Part shown: piece by piece, positions 46,398 to 57,350 of the stretch
Position numbering within the stretch: the first letter of the stretch is position 1
How the letters are laid out: the number at the start of each line of letters is the position of its first letter
Assembly (NCBI RefSeq): GCF_007004765.1
Contig: NZ_VIKR01000007.1
Span: 186,001-250,000, forward strand
From: Aliikangiella marina
GTDB taxonomy: Bacteria > Pseudomonadota > Gammaproteobacteria > Enterobacterales > Kangiellaceae
Direction of reading: 5' to 3'
Length of the DNA stretch: 64,000 bases
Program-made: the position numbers and the translations under genes
Notes under the pieces: generated by a model
The model's input: the letters and a program-made list of their open reading frames with translations, nothing else
Database searches by the model: none
Told to the model about the DNA's origin: nothing

Positions 46398-47498
46398 TTA
46401 GATATCAAGCTCTACATCCGACTCAATATGTGTCGTGCAAGTCAAAATGTATCCTTCATCGCGGCGATCTTCATGTAAGCCAATTTCATTAGCAGATTTT
46501 GTTTCGCCGGTTAGTTTCTTCACTTGGCAGGCACCACAATTTCCAGCTCGGCACGCTGACTCTATAGCGATTCCCTCTGCTTCAATGCGTTCTAACAGGA
46601 TTTCATTCGCTTCAACATCCACTATCTTACCGGTTTTTTTAAAAGTCAGTTGAAATGGACCTTTAGTTTCCGCGGTTACCGTTTTTTCAGCTTCTGCTTT
46701 TAATGCGGCTACTTTGGCTTTTTTCTTACCGCCTGGATCGAAAGTTTCATCATGGTAGTTAGCCATATCAAAACCCAACTCTGCCAAACAGGATTTAACT
46801 TGCGCCATAAAACCATCAGGCCCGCAACAAAAAACAGTGCGTTCATTGAGATCCGGTACCATATCACTCAAGGTCGTTGCGTTTATTCGGCCTCGACGAC
46901 CTAACCAGTTTTCGCTCAACCCTGGCTGGGTCAAAATAACCTCTGCCGCAAACTGATGATATTGGTGATCCAACAAGCCAATTTCTCGACGAAAAATAAT
47001 ATCTTGGGTTGAACGCGCCCAATTTAAAAACTGGATGTTTTTATCGGCCGCTTGATCACACCAAAAACGCGCCATCGACATCATCGGCGTAATACCTGAA
47101 CCCGCGGAAATCAGTAACACTTTTTCCGATTGAATATCAAAACAATTAAACCTGCCAGCTGGGCCACGTAACTCTAACTCACTACCAATCGAAATATTGG
47201 CGTGTAGCCATGGCGAAACCGAGCCAGCTGGGTCTAACTTGATGGTCAAATCCAAGAGGTGAGGGCGTGTCGGCGACGAAGCGATCGTATATGACCGGTT
47301 GTGTTTCTCACCATCAATCTCTAACTGTATTCCAATAAACTGTCCTGGTTTAAAATGGAATAGATGTTGCGGCTCCGCTCTAAACTGAAAAGTTTTAACA
47401 TCGTGGGTTTCTTGAATGACATTTACGCACACCGCTTTTGTCTTACGGGTTGACCATGACTCGAGGGCTTGAAGTTGATTGAGATCGGTAATTAACAT
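46398..47498 (-). CDS. Hcr-like NADH oxidoreductase (FAD/NAD domain plus C-terminal 2Fe-2S ferredoxin)
   Basis: ATG 47498 gives 366 residues. The FAD domain has HNRSYTIASSPTRP, the NAD(P)-binding domain has LLISAGSGITPMMSMAR, and VFCCGPDGFM is the usual late motif. The C-terminal plant-type ferredoxin domain has CRAGNCGACQVKKL and a distant cysteine in LTCTTH (C-x4-C-x2-C-n-C). Homologues include hybrid-cluster-protein reductase Hcr and PaaE- or VanB-like reductases. It transfers electrons from NAD(P)H to a partner, which is not adjacent here. Confidence 0.85.
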   Translation of the reverse strand: MLITDLNQLQALESWSTRKTKAVCVNVIQETHDVKTFQFRAEPQHLFHFKPGQFIGIQLEIDGEKHNRSYTIASSPTRPHLLDLTIKLDPAGSVSPWLHANISIGSELELRGPAGRFNCFDIQSEKVLLISAGSGITPMMSMARFWCDQAADKNIQFLNWARSTQDIIFRREIGLLDHQYHQFAAEVILTQPGLSENWLGRRGRINATTLSDMVPDLNERTVFCCGPDGFMAQVKSCLAELGFDMANYHDETFDPGGKKKAKVAALKAEAEKTVTAETKGPFQLTFKKTGKIVDVEANEILLERIEAEGIAIESACRAGNCGACQVKKLTGETKSANEIGLHEDRRDEGYILTCTTHIESDVELDI

Positions 47499-47616
47499 GA
47501 TTATTAAGTTTAATTTAAAGGACTCAGTAACAAACAAAGAGTCCCTATAATTGATGAATACGAATTGAAGAGTTGCTTATTCGGTGGCTAAAGCCATCAT
47601 TTGACCATCACACAGA

Positions 47617-48498
47617 CTAAAGCTGCTCGATCCCCATGTGTCGTAAAATTCCATCGAGCTCATCTAAACTATTGTACTGAATAGCAATTTTACCTTTGCC
47701 TTTTGCACCATGCTGAATGTCGATAGTTGCACCCAGTTTATCCGCAATTGTTCGTTCCAACTGTTCAATATGAGGATCGACTTTATTTTCCTTGGCGTTA
47801 GCTTTTACGGGAGAAAGGTGCTTACGGACCAGCTTTTCAGTTTCGCGTACCGTTAGGTCTTTAGCGACAACCGTTCTGGCGACCAAGGTTTGTTCTTCAT
47901 TTCCTAACGATAACAATGCTCTAGCATGTCCCATTTCCAAATCACCTCGCTCAAGCATGACTCGGCATGGTTCCGTTAATGTGAGTAATCTTAGGAGGTT
48001 GGTGACAGTCGTACGACTTTTGCCGACTGCATCTGCTGTTTGCTGGTGAGTCAGACTAAACTCTTGCATCAAACGCTGAAGCGCCGTTGCTTCTTCCATC
48101 GCATTAAGATCTTCGCGTTGAATATTCTCAATCAGCGCCATCGCGATGGCCGCTTCATCAGGGATCTCTTTGACTAAAACCGGAATTTCATCGAGTTGAG
48201 CTAGCTGCGAAGCTCGCCAACGTCGCTCTCCAGCAATGATTTCATACTTGTCTTTTCCAACAGAGCGAACAACTACCGGTTGAATGACACCTTGCGCTTT
48301 GATTGAGTTAGCCAACTCTTCCAGCGCTTCGTCGGTCATAATTTTACGCGGCTGATACTGTCCAGGTTGGAGCATTTCTACTGGTAGCTTGCGGAGTTCG
48401 CCTTTTGGAATGCTCGATTCGGTTGAATCTCCGGTTTCTCCCGCCTTTGGCTTGCTGAGGAAAGCGTCTAACGGTGAACGGCCCAGTTTTTTCTTCAT
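47617..48498 (-). CDS. parB: Chromosome-partitioning protein ParB
   Basis: A 293-residue CTP-dependent DNA clamp. The N-terminal half includes VRSVGKDKYEIIAGERRWRASQL, the CTP-binding region (GERRWRA). The central helix-turn-helix is SLTHQQTADAVGKSRTTVTNLLRLL, and a C-terminal dimerisation domain follows. It binds parS sites, two of which lie in recF at 61.3 and 61.9 kb. It follows parA by 70 bp. Confidence 0.97.
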   Translation of the reverse strand: MKKKLGRSPLDAFLSKPKAGETGDSTESSIPKGELRKLPVEMLQPGQYQPRKIMTDEALEELANSIKAQGVIQPVVVRSVGKDKYEIIAGERRWRASQLAQLDEIPVLVKEIPDEAAIAMALIENIQREDLNAMEEATALQRLMQEFSLTHQQTADAVGKSRTTVTNLLRLLTLTEPCRVMLERGDLEMGHARALLSLGNEEQTLVARTVVAKDLTVRETEKLVRKHLSPVKANAKENKVDPHIEQLERTIADKLGATIDIQHGAKGKGKIAIQYNSLDELDGILRHMGIEQL

Positions 48499-48568
48499 GA
48501 AGTTTCTCGATTAAAAATATTGCTAGTCGTAAAGGCGCTAAAGCGAGCCTCTTTTATTATTGAGTATT

Positions 48569-49351
48569 CTACGCTGACTCAGCGTAAGCTTCCTGACGGC
48601 GGATCATTTCACCGGCAAGCGCTAAGTAAGCTTTTGCGCCCCGTGACAATCGATCATAAAGTAACGCGGGGAGGCCATATGACGGAGCTTCCGCTAATCG
48701 AACATTACGAGGAATCACCGTACGGTAGACTTTCTCGCCGAAATGCTCGTGGAGCTGGCCCGATACTTCTACCGCTAGACGGTTTCTCGGGTCATACATC
48801 GTTCTTAAAATTCCCTCAATTTCCAGTTCTGGATTGACGTGTTCGGTAATTTGCTGGACGGTTTGTAATAAAGCGCTCAATCCTTCCAAAGCATAATATT
48901 CGCATTGCATCGGTATCATTACGCTATTCGCTGCGACTAACGCATTAACCGTTAAAATACTGAGCGAAGGCGGGCAATCAATAAAGATGTAATCGAACTC
49001 TTCGACTAAGGGAGCAAGGGCATCTTTGAGGCGAGACTCTTTACTATCAGCATTTAATAGATGCGCTTCTGCCGCCGCCAAATCAGAGTTAGCGGGTAAC
49101 ACATAAATTCCGGCTTGTTCCGCGTTAATCATACATTCGCGCGCGCTTTTCTCACCCAAAAGCACATCCAGAACTTGAAGCTCTAATTCATCTTTATCCA
49201 CACCGCAACCGCTGCTGGCATTACCTTGCGGATCCATATCAACCAGAAGAACCTTGCGTTTTGTCGCAGCAAGCGAAGCAGCAATATTAATACTGCTGGT
49301 TGTTTTGCCAACGCCACCTTTTTGATTGGTTACTGCGATGATTTTTCCCAC
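48569..49351 (-). CDS. parA: Chromosome-partitioning ATPase ParA
   Basis: A 260-residue Walker-type ATPase with a deviant P-loop NQKGGVGKTTSSINIA at the N-terminus, VLLVDMDPQGNASSG and FIDCPPSLSILTVNAL. It acts with ParB to segregate the origin region. It is 70 bp upstream of parB and follows rsmG with a 209-bp gap (49352-49560) in which nothing is recognised. Confidence 0.97.
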   Translation of the reverse strand: MGKIIAVTNQKGGVGKTTSSINIAASLAATKRKVLLVDMDPQGNASSGCGVDKDELELQVLDVLLGEKSARECMINAEQAGIYVLPANSDLAAAEAHLLNADSKESRLKDALAPLVEEFDYIFIDCPPSLSILTVNALVAANSVMIPMQCEYYALEGLSALLQTVQQITEHVNPELEIEGILRTMYDPRNRLAVEVSGQLHEHFGEKVYRTVIPRNVRLAEAPSYGLPALLYDRLSRGAKAYLALAGEMIRRQEAYAESA

Positions 49352-49560
49352 AAGATACCTCTAATTATTTACCGGTCTATATTCTTTAAGTTCGCCAATT
49401 GACGGTATGGTGTCTACTAAAGTAAGGCTAACATTTTGAATTCAATAAAATTTTAAAAACTCTGCTGTTTTCTAGCGCTTTATTATCGGTTGTTCTACGC
49501 GCTCACCCAGTGCTGTAATCTCAGGGCGAGCGATCCATTATAGATTGATCGACACAGGGA

Positions 49561-50205
49561 TCAACGGTTTCCTCGTTTCAATTCGATTAAACATCGATCA
49601 GCTTGTACGCCGGGAACGACTAACTCCGTAACGCCAACTTGTTCCACCCATTCCGGCAATTCGGCCACTTCGTCTTCTAAGTACGCCCCCTTCATCGCCA
49701 TCCATCGGCCATCATCACTAAGTAAGTGCTCGCTTAACTTCACCATATCCGCTAACGAAGCAAAAGCTCGAGATACGATTGCATCATATTTCTGGTTTTC
49801 ATCGCTGTTTATTTGATGTTGTTCAACTCGGCTATGCCAGGCAGTAACATTAGTTAATCCTAAATGGTGGATCTGTTGTCGAATAAAGCGGACTTTTTTA
49901 CTATTGCTATCAAGTAAATGGAAAGTTTGCTCCGGTAGCGCTATGGCAAGTGGCAGCCCGGGGAATCCAGGTCCGGTGCCGACATCCAGCGTTTTCGAAA
50001 ACGACCAGTGTGGCACTATCGATAAACTATCAAGCAAATGAAGTTTGAGTGCTTCTTCTTCATCTTTAATCGCTGTCAGATTGTAAGTACTATTCCATTT
50101 AAGGAGCTGACTCAATAACTCCGCCAACTGATCAACTTGGTTCGATTCAAGATTAAGCCCCAAAGTCGCGATCCCTTGGTTAAGCAGATCAATAGATTTC
50201 AACAT
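49561..50205 (-). CDS. rsmG: 16S rRNA m7G527 methyltransferase RsmG
   Basis: A 214-residue SAM-dependent methyltransferase with LDVGTGPGFPGLPLAIA as the SAM loop, LLDSNSKKVRFIRQ and IVSRAFASLADMV as following motifs. It methylates G527 of 16S rRNA. Its start is 12 bp after mnmG, in the conserved mnmG-rsmG-parA-parB order. Confidence 0.96.
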   Translation of the reverse strand: MLKSIDLLNQGIATLGLNLESNQVDQLAELLSQLLKWNSTYNLTAIKDEEEALKLHLLDSLSIVPHWSFSKTLDVGTGPGFPGLPLAIALPEQTFHLLDSNSKKVRFIRQQIHHLGLTNVTAWHSRVEQHQINSDENQKYDAIVSRAFASLADMVKLSEHLLSDDGRWMAMKGAYLEDEVAELPEWVEQVGVTELVVPGVQADRCLIELKRGNR

Positions 50206-50217
50206 ATTCCTTAAAAC

Positions 50218-52110
50218 CTAAGCTTGCTTAGCCAATTTTACTTTGTGCTTTTTAATCGTAATCAGCAACATTGATATCGCCGCCGGCGTTACCCCCGATA
50301 TTCGACTTGCCTGGCCAATGGTTTCCGGTTGCGCGGTTTCTAGCTTTTGCACAATCTCTGCCGATAATCCGCCAATGGTTTTATAGTCTATCGAGGCTGG
50401 AATCGGCATATTCAATTGTTTCTTATTCCGGGCGATTTCGTCTTTCTGGCGATCTATATATCCGGCATATTTCGCCTGAATTTCAACTTGCTCCTTCACA
50501 TCGTCAGAAACTGATTCTCCAATGCTATCAACACTTTCTTCAATCAACCGATAGTTTAATTGCGGACGTTTTAATAGGTCCATTAAGCTATATTCTCTGC
50601 TGAGCGGTTTGTCTAAATGCGCGTTTAATTTAGTTGCGGCCTCTGAATTGGATTGAATCCAGGTTGAGCGCATGATTTGTAACTCTCGCTCAATCGACTC
50701 TCGCTTCTCAGCAGTGACTTTCCACTGACTGTCACTCAACAATCCCATTTGATGAGCTTTTTCTGCTAACCGCAGATCGGCATTATCTTCTCGTAGAATG
50801 AGACGATATTCAGCGCGAGACGTGAACATTCGGTAAGGTTCTTGAGTTCCACGTGTTACTAAGTCGTCGATCATCACCCCCATATAGGAATCTTCCCGAC
50901 TCGGCCCCCAAGCTTCTTCACCAAAAACTTTAAGCGCCGCATTTAATCCAGCAACTAATCCTTGCGCTGCAGCCTCTTCATATCCCGTGGTACCATTGAT
51001 TTGACCGGCAAAGAATAAGCCGTCTATGTGTTTGGTCTCGAGTGAAGCTTTTAGCTCGCGCGGATCAAAATAATCATATTCAATCGCATATCCGGGACGA
51101 GTGATATGCGCATTTTCAAATCCCTTAATCGAGCGAACGAACTCCATTTGTACATCAAAAGGCAAACTCGTTGAAATCCCATTGGGGTAGACCTCGTGAG
51201 TGTTCAGTCCTTCCGGTTCAATAAAAATCTGATGGGAATCTCGCTCAGCAAAACGAGTCACTTTGTCTTCAATCGAAGGACAATATCGGGGACCGACACC
51301 CTCGATAACGCCGCTAAACATGGGTGAACGATCTAAGCCACTGTTGATAATGTCATGCGTATTCGAGTTAGTGTGAGTTATATAGCAAGGTATCTGTCTC
51401 GGGTGTTGAGATGCATTACCAGTAAATGAAAAAACCGGCACGGGCGTATCACCGTGTTGCTCCTCCAAACCGTCGAAGTTAATGCTTCTTCCATCTATGC
51501 GTGGTGGTGTTCCGGTTTTAAGTCGCTCGACGCGAAACGGTAACTCCCTCAATCGCTGTGACAAACCAACTGACGGCGGATCGCCCGCGCGACCACCAGA
51601 ATAATTTGATAAGCCGATATGAATTTTGCCGTCTAAAAAAGTTCCAGCGGTCAAAACCACCGTTTTAGCATTAAAGCGCAATCCCATTTGAGTCATCACG
51701 CCGACCACTTTGTCGTTTTCAATAATCAAATCATCAACCGCTTGCTGAAATAACTTCAAGTTAGGTTGGTTCTCTAAAACTTCTCTCACAAAATTCTTGT
51801 ACAAAGTTCTATCGGCTTGAGCACGGGTCGCTCTAACGGCGGGCCCTTTACTGGCATTGAGTTTTCGGAAATGAATGCCGGCATGATCGATCGCTTTAGC
51901 CATCACACCGCCCATAGCATCGACTTCCTTAACGAGATGACCTTTGCCGATGCCGCCGATTGCTGGGTTACAACTCATTTGACCCAAAGTCTCGATATTG
52001 TGAGTAACCAATAATGTGCTGGCACCCTTACGTGCAGAAGCTAGGGCCGCTTCCGTACCAGCATGGCCTCCACCAACCACTATCACATCAAAACTTTCAT
52101 CAAATAACAT
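50218..52110 (-). CDS. mnmG: tRNA uridine 5-carboxymethylaminomethyl modification enzyme MnmG
   Basis: A 630-residue FAD protein. The dinucleotide loop is [43 protein letters not shown] and [17 protein letters not shown] are family blocks, and YCPSIEDKV is present. A C-terminal helical domain contacts MnmE. With MnmE it installs cmnm5U34 in tRNAs. Here it is separated from mnmE by an unknown membrane-protein gene reading the other way. Confidence 0.98.
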   Translation of the reverse strand: MLFDESFDVIVVGGGHAGTEAALASARKGASTLLVTHNIETLGQMSCNPAIGGIGKGHLVKEVDAMGGVMAKAIDHAGIHFRKLNASKGPAVRATRAQADRTLYKNFVREVLENQPNLKLFQQAVDDLIIENDKVVGVMTQMGLRFNAKTVVLTAGTFLDGKIHIGLSNYSGGRAGDPPSVGLSQRLRELPFRVERLKTGTPPRIDGRSINFDGLEEQHGDTPVPVFSFTGNASQHPRQIPCYITHTNSNTHDIINSGLDRSPMFSGVIEGVGPRYCPSIEDKVTRFAERDSHQIFIEPEGLNTHEVYPNGISTSLPFDVQMEFVRSIKGFENAHITRPGYAIEYDYFDPRELKASLETKHIDGLFFAGQINGTTGYEEAAAQGLVAGLNAALKVFGEEAWGPSREDSYMGVMIDDLVTRGTQEPYRMFTSRAEYRLILREDNADLRLAEKAHQMGLLSDSQWKVTAEKRESIERELQIMRSTWIQSNSEAATKLNAHLDKPLSREYSLMDLLKRPQLNYRLIEESVDSIGESVSDDVKEQVEIQAKYAGYIDRQKDEIARNKKQLNMPIPASIDYKTIGGLSAEIVQKLETAQPETIGQASRISGVTPAAISMLLITIKKHKVKLAKQA

Positions 52111-52200
52111 GCTTTGTACCGCTGAATCTAAAAAGGAGGGGGATCTTACCTAAAAGTGGCTAATAAATGAACGATCTTTGTTAGGAAATTTGAGACTTTT

Positions 52201-53529
52201 ATGCCAAACTTCTCGCGCAATAAGGTTTATAGTGCCATTATTGAGCTATCCTATGGATTTTACAGGAAAAATGTTCCTTTAATCGACATCTTAATGAACA
52301 GAATTAAAGCTAAAAAAATGGTCAAAAAAGTCTTGCGGATGCTTTTCCTCGCAGGAATGGCCGTTTACCTTGGTTTTATCTGGTATGTCAATCGTAGCGT
52401 CGATCAATTCTTCGACAGAATGAGTAATAATTTCGACATTGAATACGGTCGAGCCTGGGCCGATTTAAGTGGTAATTTGTACATTAGCGAAATTGAGTTT
52501 TATGAAGAAGGCGAATATCCAGTGGTCACAGTTGGAAGTCTTCATGCAGACTTTGACTCAACAAGCAATCTTATCGATTTGTCTGAATACGCAGCATATC
52601 AAGTGTTCCCACCTAAGCTAAACCTGACAGTAGAAGCAGTCCAAACCAGCGACACTTTTATGTTATTTTCTCGATTGAAAAAGCTAAATTTGCCTTTTAA
52701 CACCGAAATCATACCTGACGCCTGTAAAAATATTCTCACTCAAACGCCTGCTGCAGTCGGATTTAATGGCGAAGCAGAATTTAAATATGACTACAACAAC
52801 CGTCAGTTCCTATTTGATATCAACGTCGACACCATTGCTTTGGCAGATTTAAACGTTAAAGGGCTGATCAGTGATATTGAGAATGAGATATTCATGTCGG
52901 GCTTTTTAGAACAAATCGAATTTCAGATAAACGATTTTGTCTGGTTACAACAAGCTCTTAATCGCTGCCGAGAAACAACCGGACAATCAGAGATAGGACA
53001 GTTGGCGAGGACTTTCGTCAGTCAACTCAATCAAGTGGCTAACGACAATCACTATGTGCTGAGTAATAATTTGGTGAATCAATATCGTGATTTCATCAAC
53101 CTACCCGAGCGAATTAGCCTTGCTTTTTCACCAGCAATCGACCAATCCTGGCAGAGTATTCAAAAACTGCCGCTCCACGAAATTACTCAAAAATCGACAA
53201 TTACCCTGGGCTTAAACCAGTCTGAGGTCGACAAACTAATCGCCTCTGTCGATTACTTAGGTTTTGAACGGGACCGTAAAACCCAAGAAGAAGAGTCTAC
53301 ACCGGTCGCAACGACCAGTTATCTGCCCGTGAACTATCAGGGATTACGACGTTTTATCGGCAGCCAAGTCATACTACATTTTAAAAATCGCAAGCAAGTC
53401 GGTGGCGAAATTGCTCGCTTAACGCCGAAAAGAATCTTTCTAAGTGAATATAAATTTGGTGGAAGATCTGTTTTACCGTATAACTTTACAGATATTAGTT
53501 TTATTGAGTTAGATAATGGTAATCGATAG
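52201..53529 (+). CDS. Single-pass membrane protein with C-terminal Sm-like (SH3-type) beta domain, unknown function
   Basis: Up to 442 residues. Several starts are possible (ATG 52201, 52294 or 52318), and the last two place the membrane helix (VLRMLFLAGMAVYLGFIWYV) near the N-terminus. The middle 300 residues form an unrecognised, largely beta region outside the membrane. The last 64 residues (GLRRFIGSQVILHFKNRKQVGG, then PYNFTDISFIEL) have the strand order of an Sm-like or SH3-like barrel. I do not recognise a named family. It lies between mnmG and mnmE, on the opposite strand to both, and converges with mnmE. Confidence 0.75.
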   Translation: MPNFSRNKVYSAIIELSYGFYRKNVPLIDILMNRIKAKKMVKKVLRMLFLAGMAVYLGFIWYVNRSVDQFFDRMSNNFDIEYGRAWADLSGNLYISEIEFYEEGEYPVVTVGSLHADFDSTSNLIDLSEYAAYQVFPPKLNLTVEAVQTSDTFMLFSRLKKLNLPFNTEIIPDACKNILTQTPAAVGFNGEAEFKYDYNNRQFLFDINVDTIALADLNVKGLISDIENEIFMSGFLEQIEFQINDFVWLQQALNRCRETTGQSEIGQLARTFVSQLNQVANDNHYVLSNNLVNQYRDFINLPERISLAFSPAIDQSWQSIQKLPLHEITQKSTITLGLNQSEVDKLIASVDYLGFERDRKTQEEESTPVATTSYLPVNYQGLRRFIGSQVILHFKNRKQVGGEIARLTPKRIFLSEYKFGGRSVLPYNFTDISFIELDNGNR

Positions 53530-53563
53530 GACTTATAACAGAACAAATAAAACTAATTAACGG

Positions 53564-54931
53564 CTACTTACCGATACAGAAGCTCGAAAATATCTTCCCT
53601 AGTAAGTCATCGGACGTGAACTCGCCGGTAATTTCGTTCAAACAATCTTGGGTTAATTTTAGCTCTTCAGCCAATATTTCACCCGCAGCCATTTCCGTTA
53701 ATTGCTCAAACCCCGTCCTTAAATGCGCTTGTGCTCGCTGCATCGCGTCGATATGCCGACGCCGAGCCATGAATGTTCCCGACTCTGATGCTTGATAGCC
53801 GACCACATCTTTTAAGTGTGTCTTGAGTAACCCCAACCCATCGCCATTGCTAGCAGACAGGGTGACAACAACCTCAGAGTCGGTTGCCTGAAGTTCAGGT
53901 GCTTGGTTAGTCAAATCGCACTTGTTCTTCACGAGAGTTATCGGTGGTAGGTGAATTGCGGGGTCGATGTATTGTTTTATTTCTTGGGCGACTTGGTTGA
54001 TTTCACCATCGGTGGAATCAACCACCAACAACACTCTGTCCGCTTGTTCAATTTCTTTTGAGGCACGGGCGATGCCAATTTGTTCCACTTTATCCGTTGC
54101 TTGTCGCAAACCAGCAGTATCAATAATGTGCAAAGGTAATCCATCAATACTAATTTGCTCCGATAGTACATCGCGTGTTGTTCCAGCAATATCAGTGACA
54201 ATGGCTGACTCTCTGCCGGATAACGCGTTTAGCAAACTCGATTTGCCAGCGTTTGGCTTGCCAGCAATGACAACCTTCATTCCCTCTCTCAGGAGACTGC
54301 CTTGATGCGCATTGGTTAATAATTTATCCACCAACTCTTGGATTTCCTTGAGTTGGGAAGTAACTTTGTCATCAGCCAGAAAATCTATCTCTTCATCGGG
54401 AAAATCTATTGCGGCCTCTACATACATTCGCAGATAGACGACTTTCTCAACTATTTCATTAATTCGCTCAGAGAATTCTCCGGTTAACGAGCGCAGTGCA
54501 GAGCGCGCTGCTTGTCTCGATCCGCTATCAATCAAATCTGCGATTGCCTCGGCCTGTGCTAAATCTAACTTATCGTTATAAAACGCTCTCTCGGAGAATT
54601 CACCTGGCTTGGCAAGTTGGACCCCACATTGAAGAATATTTTCCAGTATTAGGTCCATAACGACAGGGCCGCCATGTCCTTGAAACTCCAGCACATCTTC
54701 ACCGGTGAAAGAATTCGGATTTTCAAAAAATAGGGCTATCCCTTGATCGAGTTGAGTACCTTGTAAATCAAAGAAAGGGAGGTAATTAGCGTATCGCGGC
54801 TTAAGGGGCTTTCCCAAGATTTTTTGTGCGACTTGTTGGCAAAGAGGGCCAGAGACTCGAATGATAGATACGCCGCCTTTTCCCGGAGGAGTCGCTAAAG
54901 CGGCGATTGTGGTTTGTCTGGGCTCAGTCAT
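53564..54931 (-). CDS. mnmE: tRNA modification GTPase MnmE
   Basis: A 455-residue protein. The N-terminal folate-binding domain ([17 protein letters not shown]) is followed by a helical domain and an inserted G domain with [27 protein letters not shown] and NKCDL. The C-terminus FCIGK carries the conserved cysteine. It works with MnmG. It is 28 bp after yidC in the yidD-yidC-mnmE order. Confidence 0.98.
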   Translation of the reverse strand: MTEPRQTTIAALATPPGKGGVSIIRVSGPLCQQVAQKILGKPLKPRYANYLPFFDLQGTQLDQGIALFFENPNSFTGEDVLEFQGHGGPVVMDLILENILQCGVQLAKPGEFSERAFYNDKLDLAQAEAIADLIDSGSRQAARSALRSLTGEFSERINEIVEKVVYLRMYVEAAIDFPDEEIDFLADDKVTSQLKEIQELVDKLLTNAHQGSLLREGMKVVIAGKPNAGKSSLLNALSGRESAIVTDIAGTTRDVLSEQISIDGLPLHIIDTAGLRQATDKVEQIGIARASKEIEQADRVLLVVDSTDGEINQVAQEIKQYIDPAIHLPPITLVKNKCDLTNQAPELQATDSEVVVTLSASNGDGLGLLKTHLKDVVGYQASESGTFMARRRHIDAMQRAQAHLRTGFEQLTEMAAGEILAEELKLTQDCLNEITGEFTSDDLLGKIFSSFCIGK

Positions 54932-54959
54932 TTAGCTTACTCGAGCAAACACCAAAGTG

Positions 54960-56684
54960 TTACTTACCTTTGGCTAAGTTTTTCGCTTCTTGCTCTTTAT
55001 TAAATTGGTTAGTGATATACAACTGCTGAGCAATTGAGATCAAGTTATTCATTAACCAGTAAAGCACCAGACCAGCAGGGAAGAAGACAAAGAAAACCGT
55101 CATAAATACGGGCATCATTTGAAAAATCTTCTGCTGCATTGGATCCATCGTTGGCGAAGTCGGCTGCATTTTTTGCATCAGGTACATACTCGCGCCCATT
55201 AACAATGGCAGAACCCAGTAAGGATCTTTAACCGCTAGATCATCTATCCACAACATAAATGGGGCGTGGCGAAGCTCGACACTTTCCATGAGTACCCAAT
55301 AGAGCGCGATAAATACCGGCATTTGAACTAAAAGCGGGAAACAGCCACCCAGTGGGTTTACTTTCTCTTTTTTGTACAATTCCATCATTTTCATTGAGAA
55401 TTGCTGACGGTCATCGCCATATCGCTCCTTCATTGCGGTTAATTTGGGTTGAAGTAACCGCATTTTGGCAAATGAACGATATTGGGCGCGTGCTAAAGGA
55501 TATAACAACATTTTTATCGCAAACGTTACCAATATAATCGCAACCCCCCAGTTGATCACAAATCCTTGGAAGAAAAGTAGTAGGAAGAAAATTGGTTGTC
55601 CAATCCACCACAAAAAGCCGTAATCAACGGTTAATTCTAATCCATCCGCTATTTGCTCTAATTCTGCCTGAATTTTCGGTCCGACATAAAAAGTCGCCGC
55701 GTATTCACCAGTTTGACCAGGCTCTATCCACTGCCAATCCTGGGTAATGCGTATTTGAACTAAACCTGATTTTCCGAGGTTATCTGTTGTTGTATCAATT
55801 TTATTCACATCATTGTTGCGAGGCACCCAAGCGGAGACAAAGTAATGTTGCAACATCGCGACCCAACCACCCTGGGTTTGGGTATTGAGATCAGCCTCTT
55901 GAAGATCCTCAAAATCATATTTTTCGTATTTAGATTCTTCTGTTGAGTAAGCTGGGCCAATGTAAGAAGTCATACCGATCCCCTCAGACTTTTGCCCTTC
56001 TGGCTCGCGCATGTCACGTTTCAACGCAGTAAACATTCGATTTGCTATCTTTTCACCACTTTGATTATTAACCAAATACTTCACTTCAACATTATATTTC
56101 GCGCGGGAGAAGGTATAACGTTTGGTATAAACAACGCCTTTCGCGTTAGTCCAAGTTAAATCCACATCGATTGAGTCATCGCCCTCAGTCAACTCATAAT
56201 TACGCTGCGACGAATCAAAGATAGCAACATTACCGGGAAAGTTCGGCGCATTTTCACCATAAAGACCCGATAAAGCTTCGTAAACTCGGCCATTTCGGTT
56301 CTCTAAGATATTGATCGGTTGAGAGTTTTCTTCCAACGTTTCTTTGTAATTCAATAGCTCGGCTGAAACTAGATCGCCTTGAACGGGATTAATGGTAACC
56401 CGAAGTACATCGGTGGTTACCATAATAAGCGCTCGGTTATTCGTATTGCTCGGCTTAATCTCTGGAGTTGATGATGAAGTAGGCAACTCGCCTGCAATAT
56501 CATCAGTCGATGAGGATGAAGCCACCGGATCAGCAGTTGTTGGAATCGTTGTTGGCGTGTTAAGTGAAGAGACTATAGGCGCTTTCTCCACCGGAGGGGG
56601 CGCATTGTATTCTTGCCACTCCAAATAAAGCAAAAACGTCAGTACTGCAAAAGCAATAAATAAAAAGGTACGGGCGGATTCCAT
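54960..56684 (-). CDS. yidC: Membrane protein insertase YidC
   Basis: A 574-residue protein. TM1 is at the N-terminus (FLFIAFAVLTFLLYLEW), followed by a large periplasmic beta-sandwich domain and then the five-helix insertase core with VNPLGGCFPLLVQMPVFIALYWVL and MPVFMTVFFVFFPAGLVLYWLMNN. It inserts membrane proteins such as the ATP synthase c subunit. It follows yidD by 15 bp. Confidence 0.98.
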   Translation of the reverse strand: MESARTFLFIAFAVLTFLLYLEWQEYNAPPPVEKAPIVSSLNTPTTIPTTADPVASSSSTDDIAGELPTSSSTPEIKPSNTNNRALIMVTTDVLRVTINPVQGDLVSAELLNYKETLEENSQPINILENRNGRVYEALSGLYGENAPNFPGNVAIFDSSQRNYELTEGDDSIDVDLTWTNAKGVVYTKRYTFSRAKYNVEVKYLVNNQSGEKIANRMFTALKRDMREPEGQKSEGIGMTSYIGPAYSTEESKYEKYDFEDLQEADLNTQTQGGWVAMLQHYFVSAWVPRNNDVNKIDTTTDNLGKSGLVQIRITQDWQWIEPGQTGEYAATFYVGPKIQAELEQIADGLELTVDYGFLWWIGQPIFFLLLFFQGFVINWGVAIILVTFAIKMLLYPLARAQYRSFAKMRLLQPKLTAMKERYGDDRQQFSMKMMELYKKEKVNPLGGCFPLLVQMPVFIALYWVLMESVELRHAPFMLWIDDLAVKDPYWVLPLLMGASMYLMQKMQPTSPTMDPMQQKIFQMMPVFMTVFFVFFPAGLVLYWLMNNLISIAQQLYITNQFNKEQEAKNLAKGK

Positions 56685-56699
56685 AATATTAGTTTTCTC

Positions 56700-56939
56700 T
56701 TAATGATGCTTATGCTGGCATTGATGGGTGGGAGGCACAGGATCGATTCCTCCTGGATTTAGCGGATGACAACGACCAATGCGCTTAATCATCAGCCATG
56801 ATCCCTTCATACTACCGTGGGTTTGTATAGCTTCAATCGCATAACTGGAACAAGTTGGATAGAAACGACAGGATCCGCCAATAAACTTACTCAAAGTTTT
56901 TTGGTACAGCTTGATAAAACCTATCAGGATTGTCTGCAT
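56700..56939 (-). CDS. yidD: Membrane protein insertion efficiency factor YidD
   Basis: A 79-residue protein with the YidD core [31 protein letters not shown] and [10 protein letters not shown]. Its ATG overlaps the 3' end of rnpA by 16 nt. It lies between rnpA and yidC as in other gammaproteobacteria. Confidence 0.96.
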   Translation of the reverse strand: MQTILIGFIKLYQKTLSKFIGGSCRFYPTCSSYAIEAIQTHGSMKGSWLMIKRIGRCHPLNPGGIDPVPPTHQCQHKHH

Positions 56940-57289
56940 TTTCTTCGGAATCTATCGAATAAATTGTCACGATGACGGATTATATCTGTTTTAGGTAATA
57001 CAGCAATATCCCGCCGGGTAAGAATAACCAAGTCGTAAGAATTCAGTGTAGACTGTTGTAGCCTAAAACCTTCCCGAAGAATCCTTTTTACATAATTGCG
57101 TTGATAGGCGAATCGTAGATTTTTCTTTGCTATGACCAACCCAAGACGCGGATGTCCTAGTTGATTCTCTCTCGCCAGGAGGGTAAAGGCTCGATTATTG
57201 ACTTTAAACGCTTGATCAAAGACGTGACTAAAATCTTTAGCGCTTAAAAGACGAAGCTCTTGTTGGAAACCGAAGGATGGCGTATTCAT
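56924..57289 (-). CDS. rnpA: Ribonuclease P protein component RnpA
   Basis: ATG 57289 gives 121 residues. The RNR motif region is [17 protein letters not shown], and [10 protein letters not shown] precedes it. It helps the RNA subunit of RNase P cleave pre-tRNA. A TTG start at 57295 is possible but less likely. It follows rpmH by 61 bp. Confidence 0.95.
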   Translation of the reverse strand: MNTPSFGFQQELRLLSAKDFSHVFDQAFKVNNRAFTLLARENQLGHPRLGLVIAKKNLRFAYQRNYVKRILREGFRLQQSTLNSYDLVILTRRDIAVLPKTDIIRHRDNLFDRFRRKCRQS

Positions 57290-57350
57290 CCACAATTCTC
57301 AACAAGAGCAACAAATTCTTTTAAATAGCAATAAAGCAGCTATCGAGTAA

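Noticed and set aside
47617-49560. parS site near parAB itself
   Set aside because: No CACGTG-centred 16-bp palindrome was found in this interval; the only clear sites are in recF.
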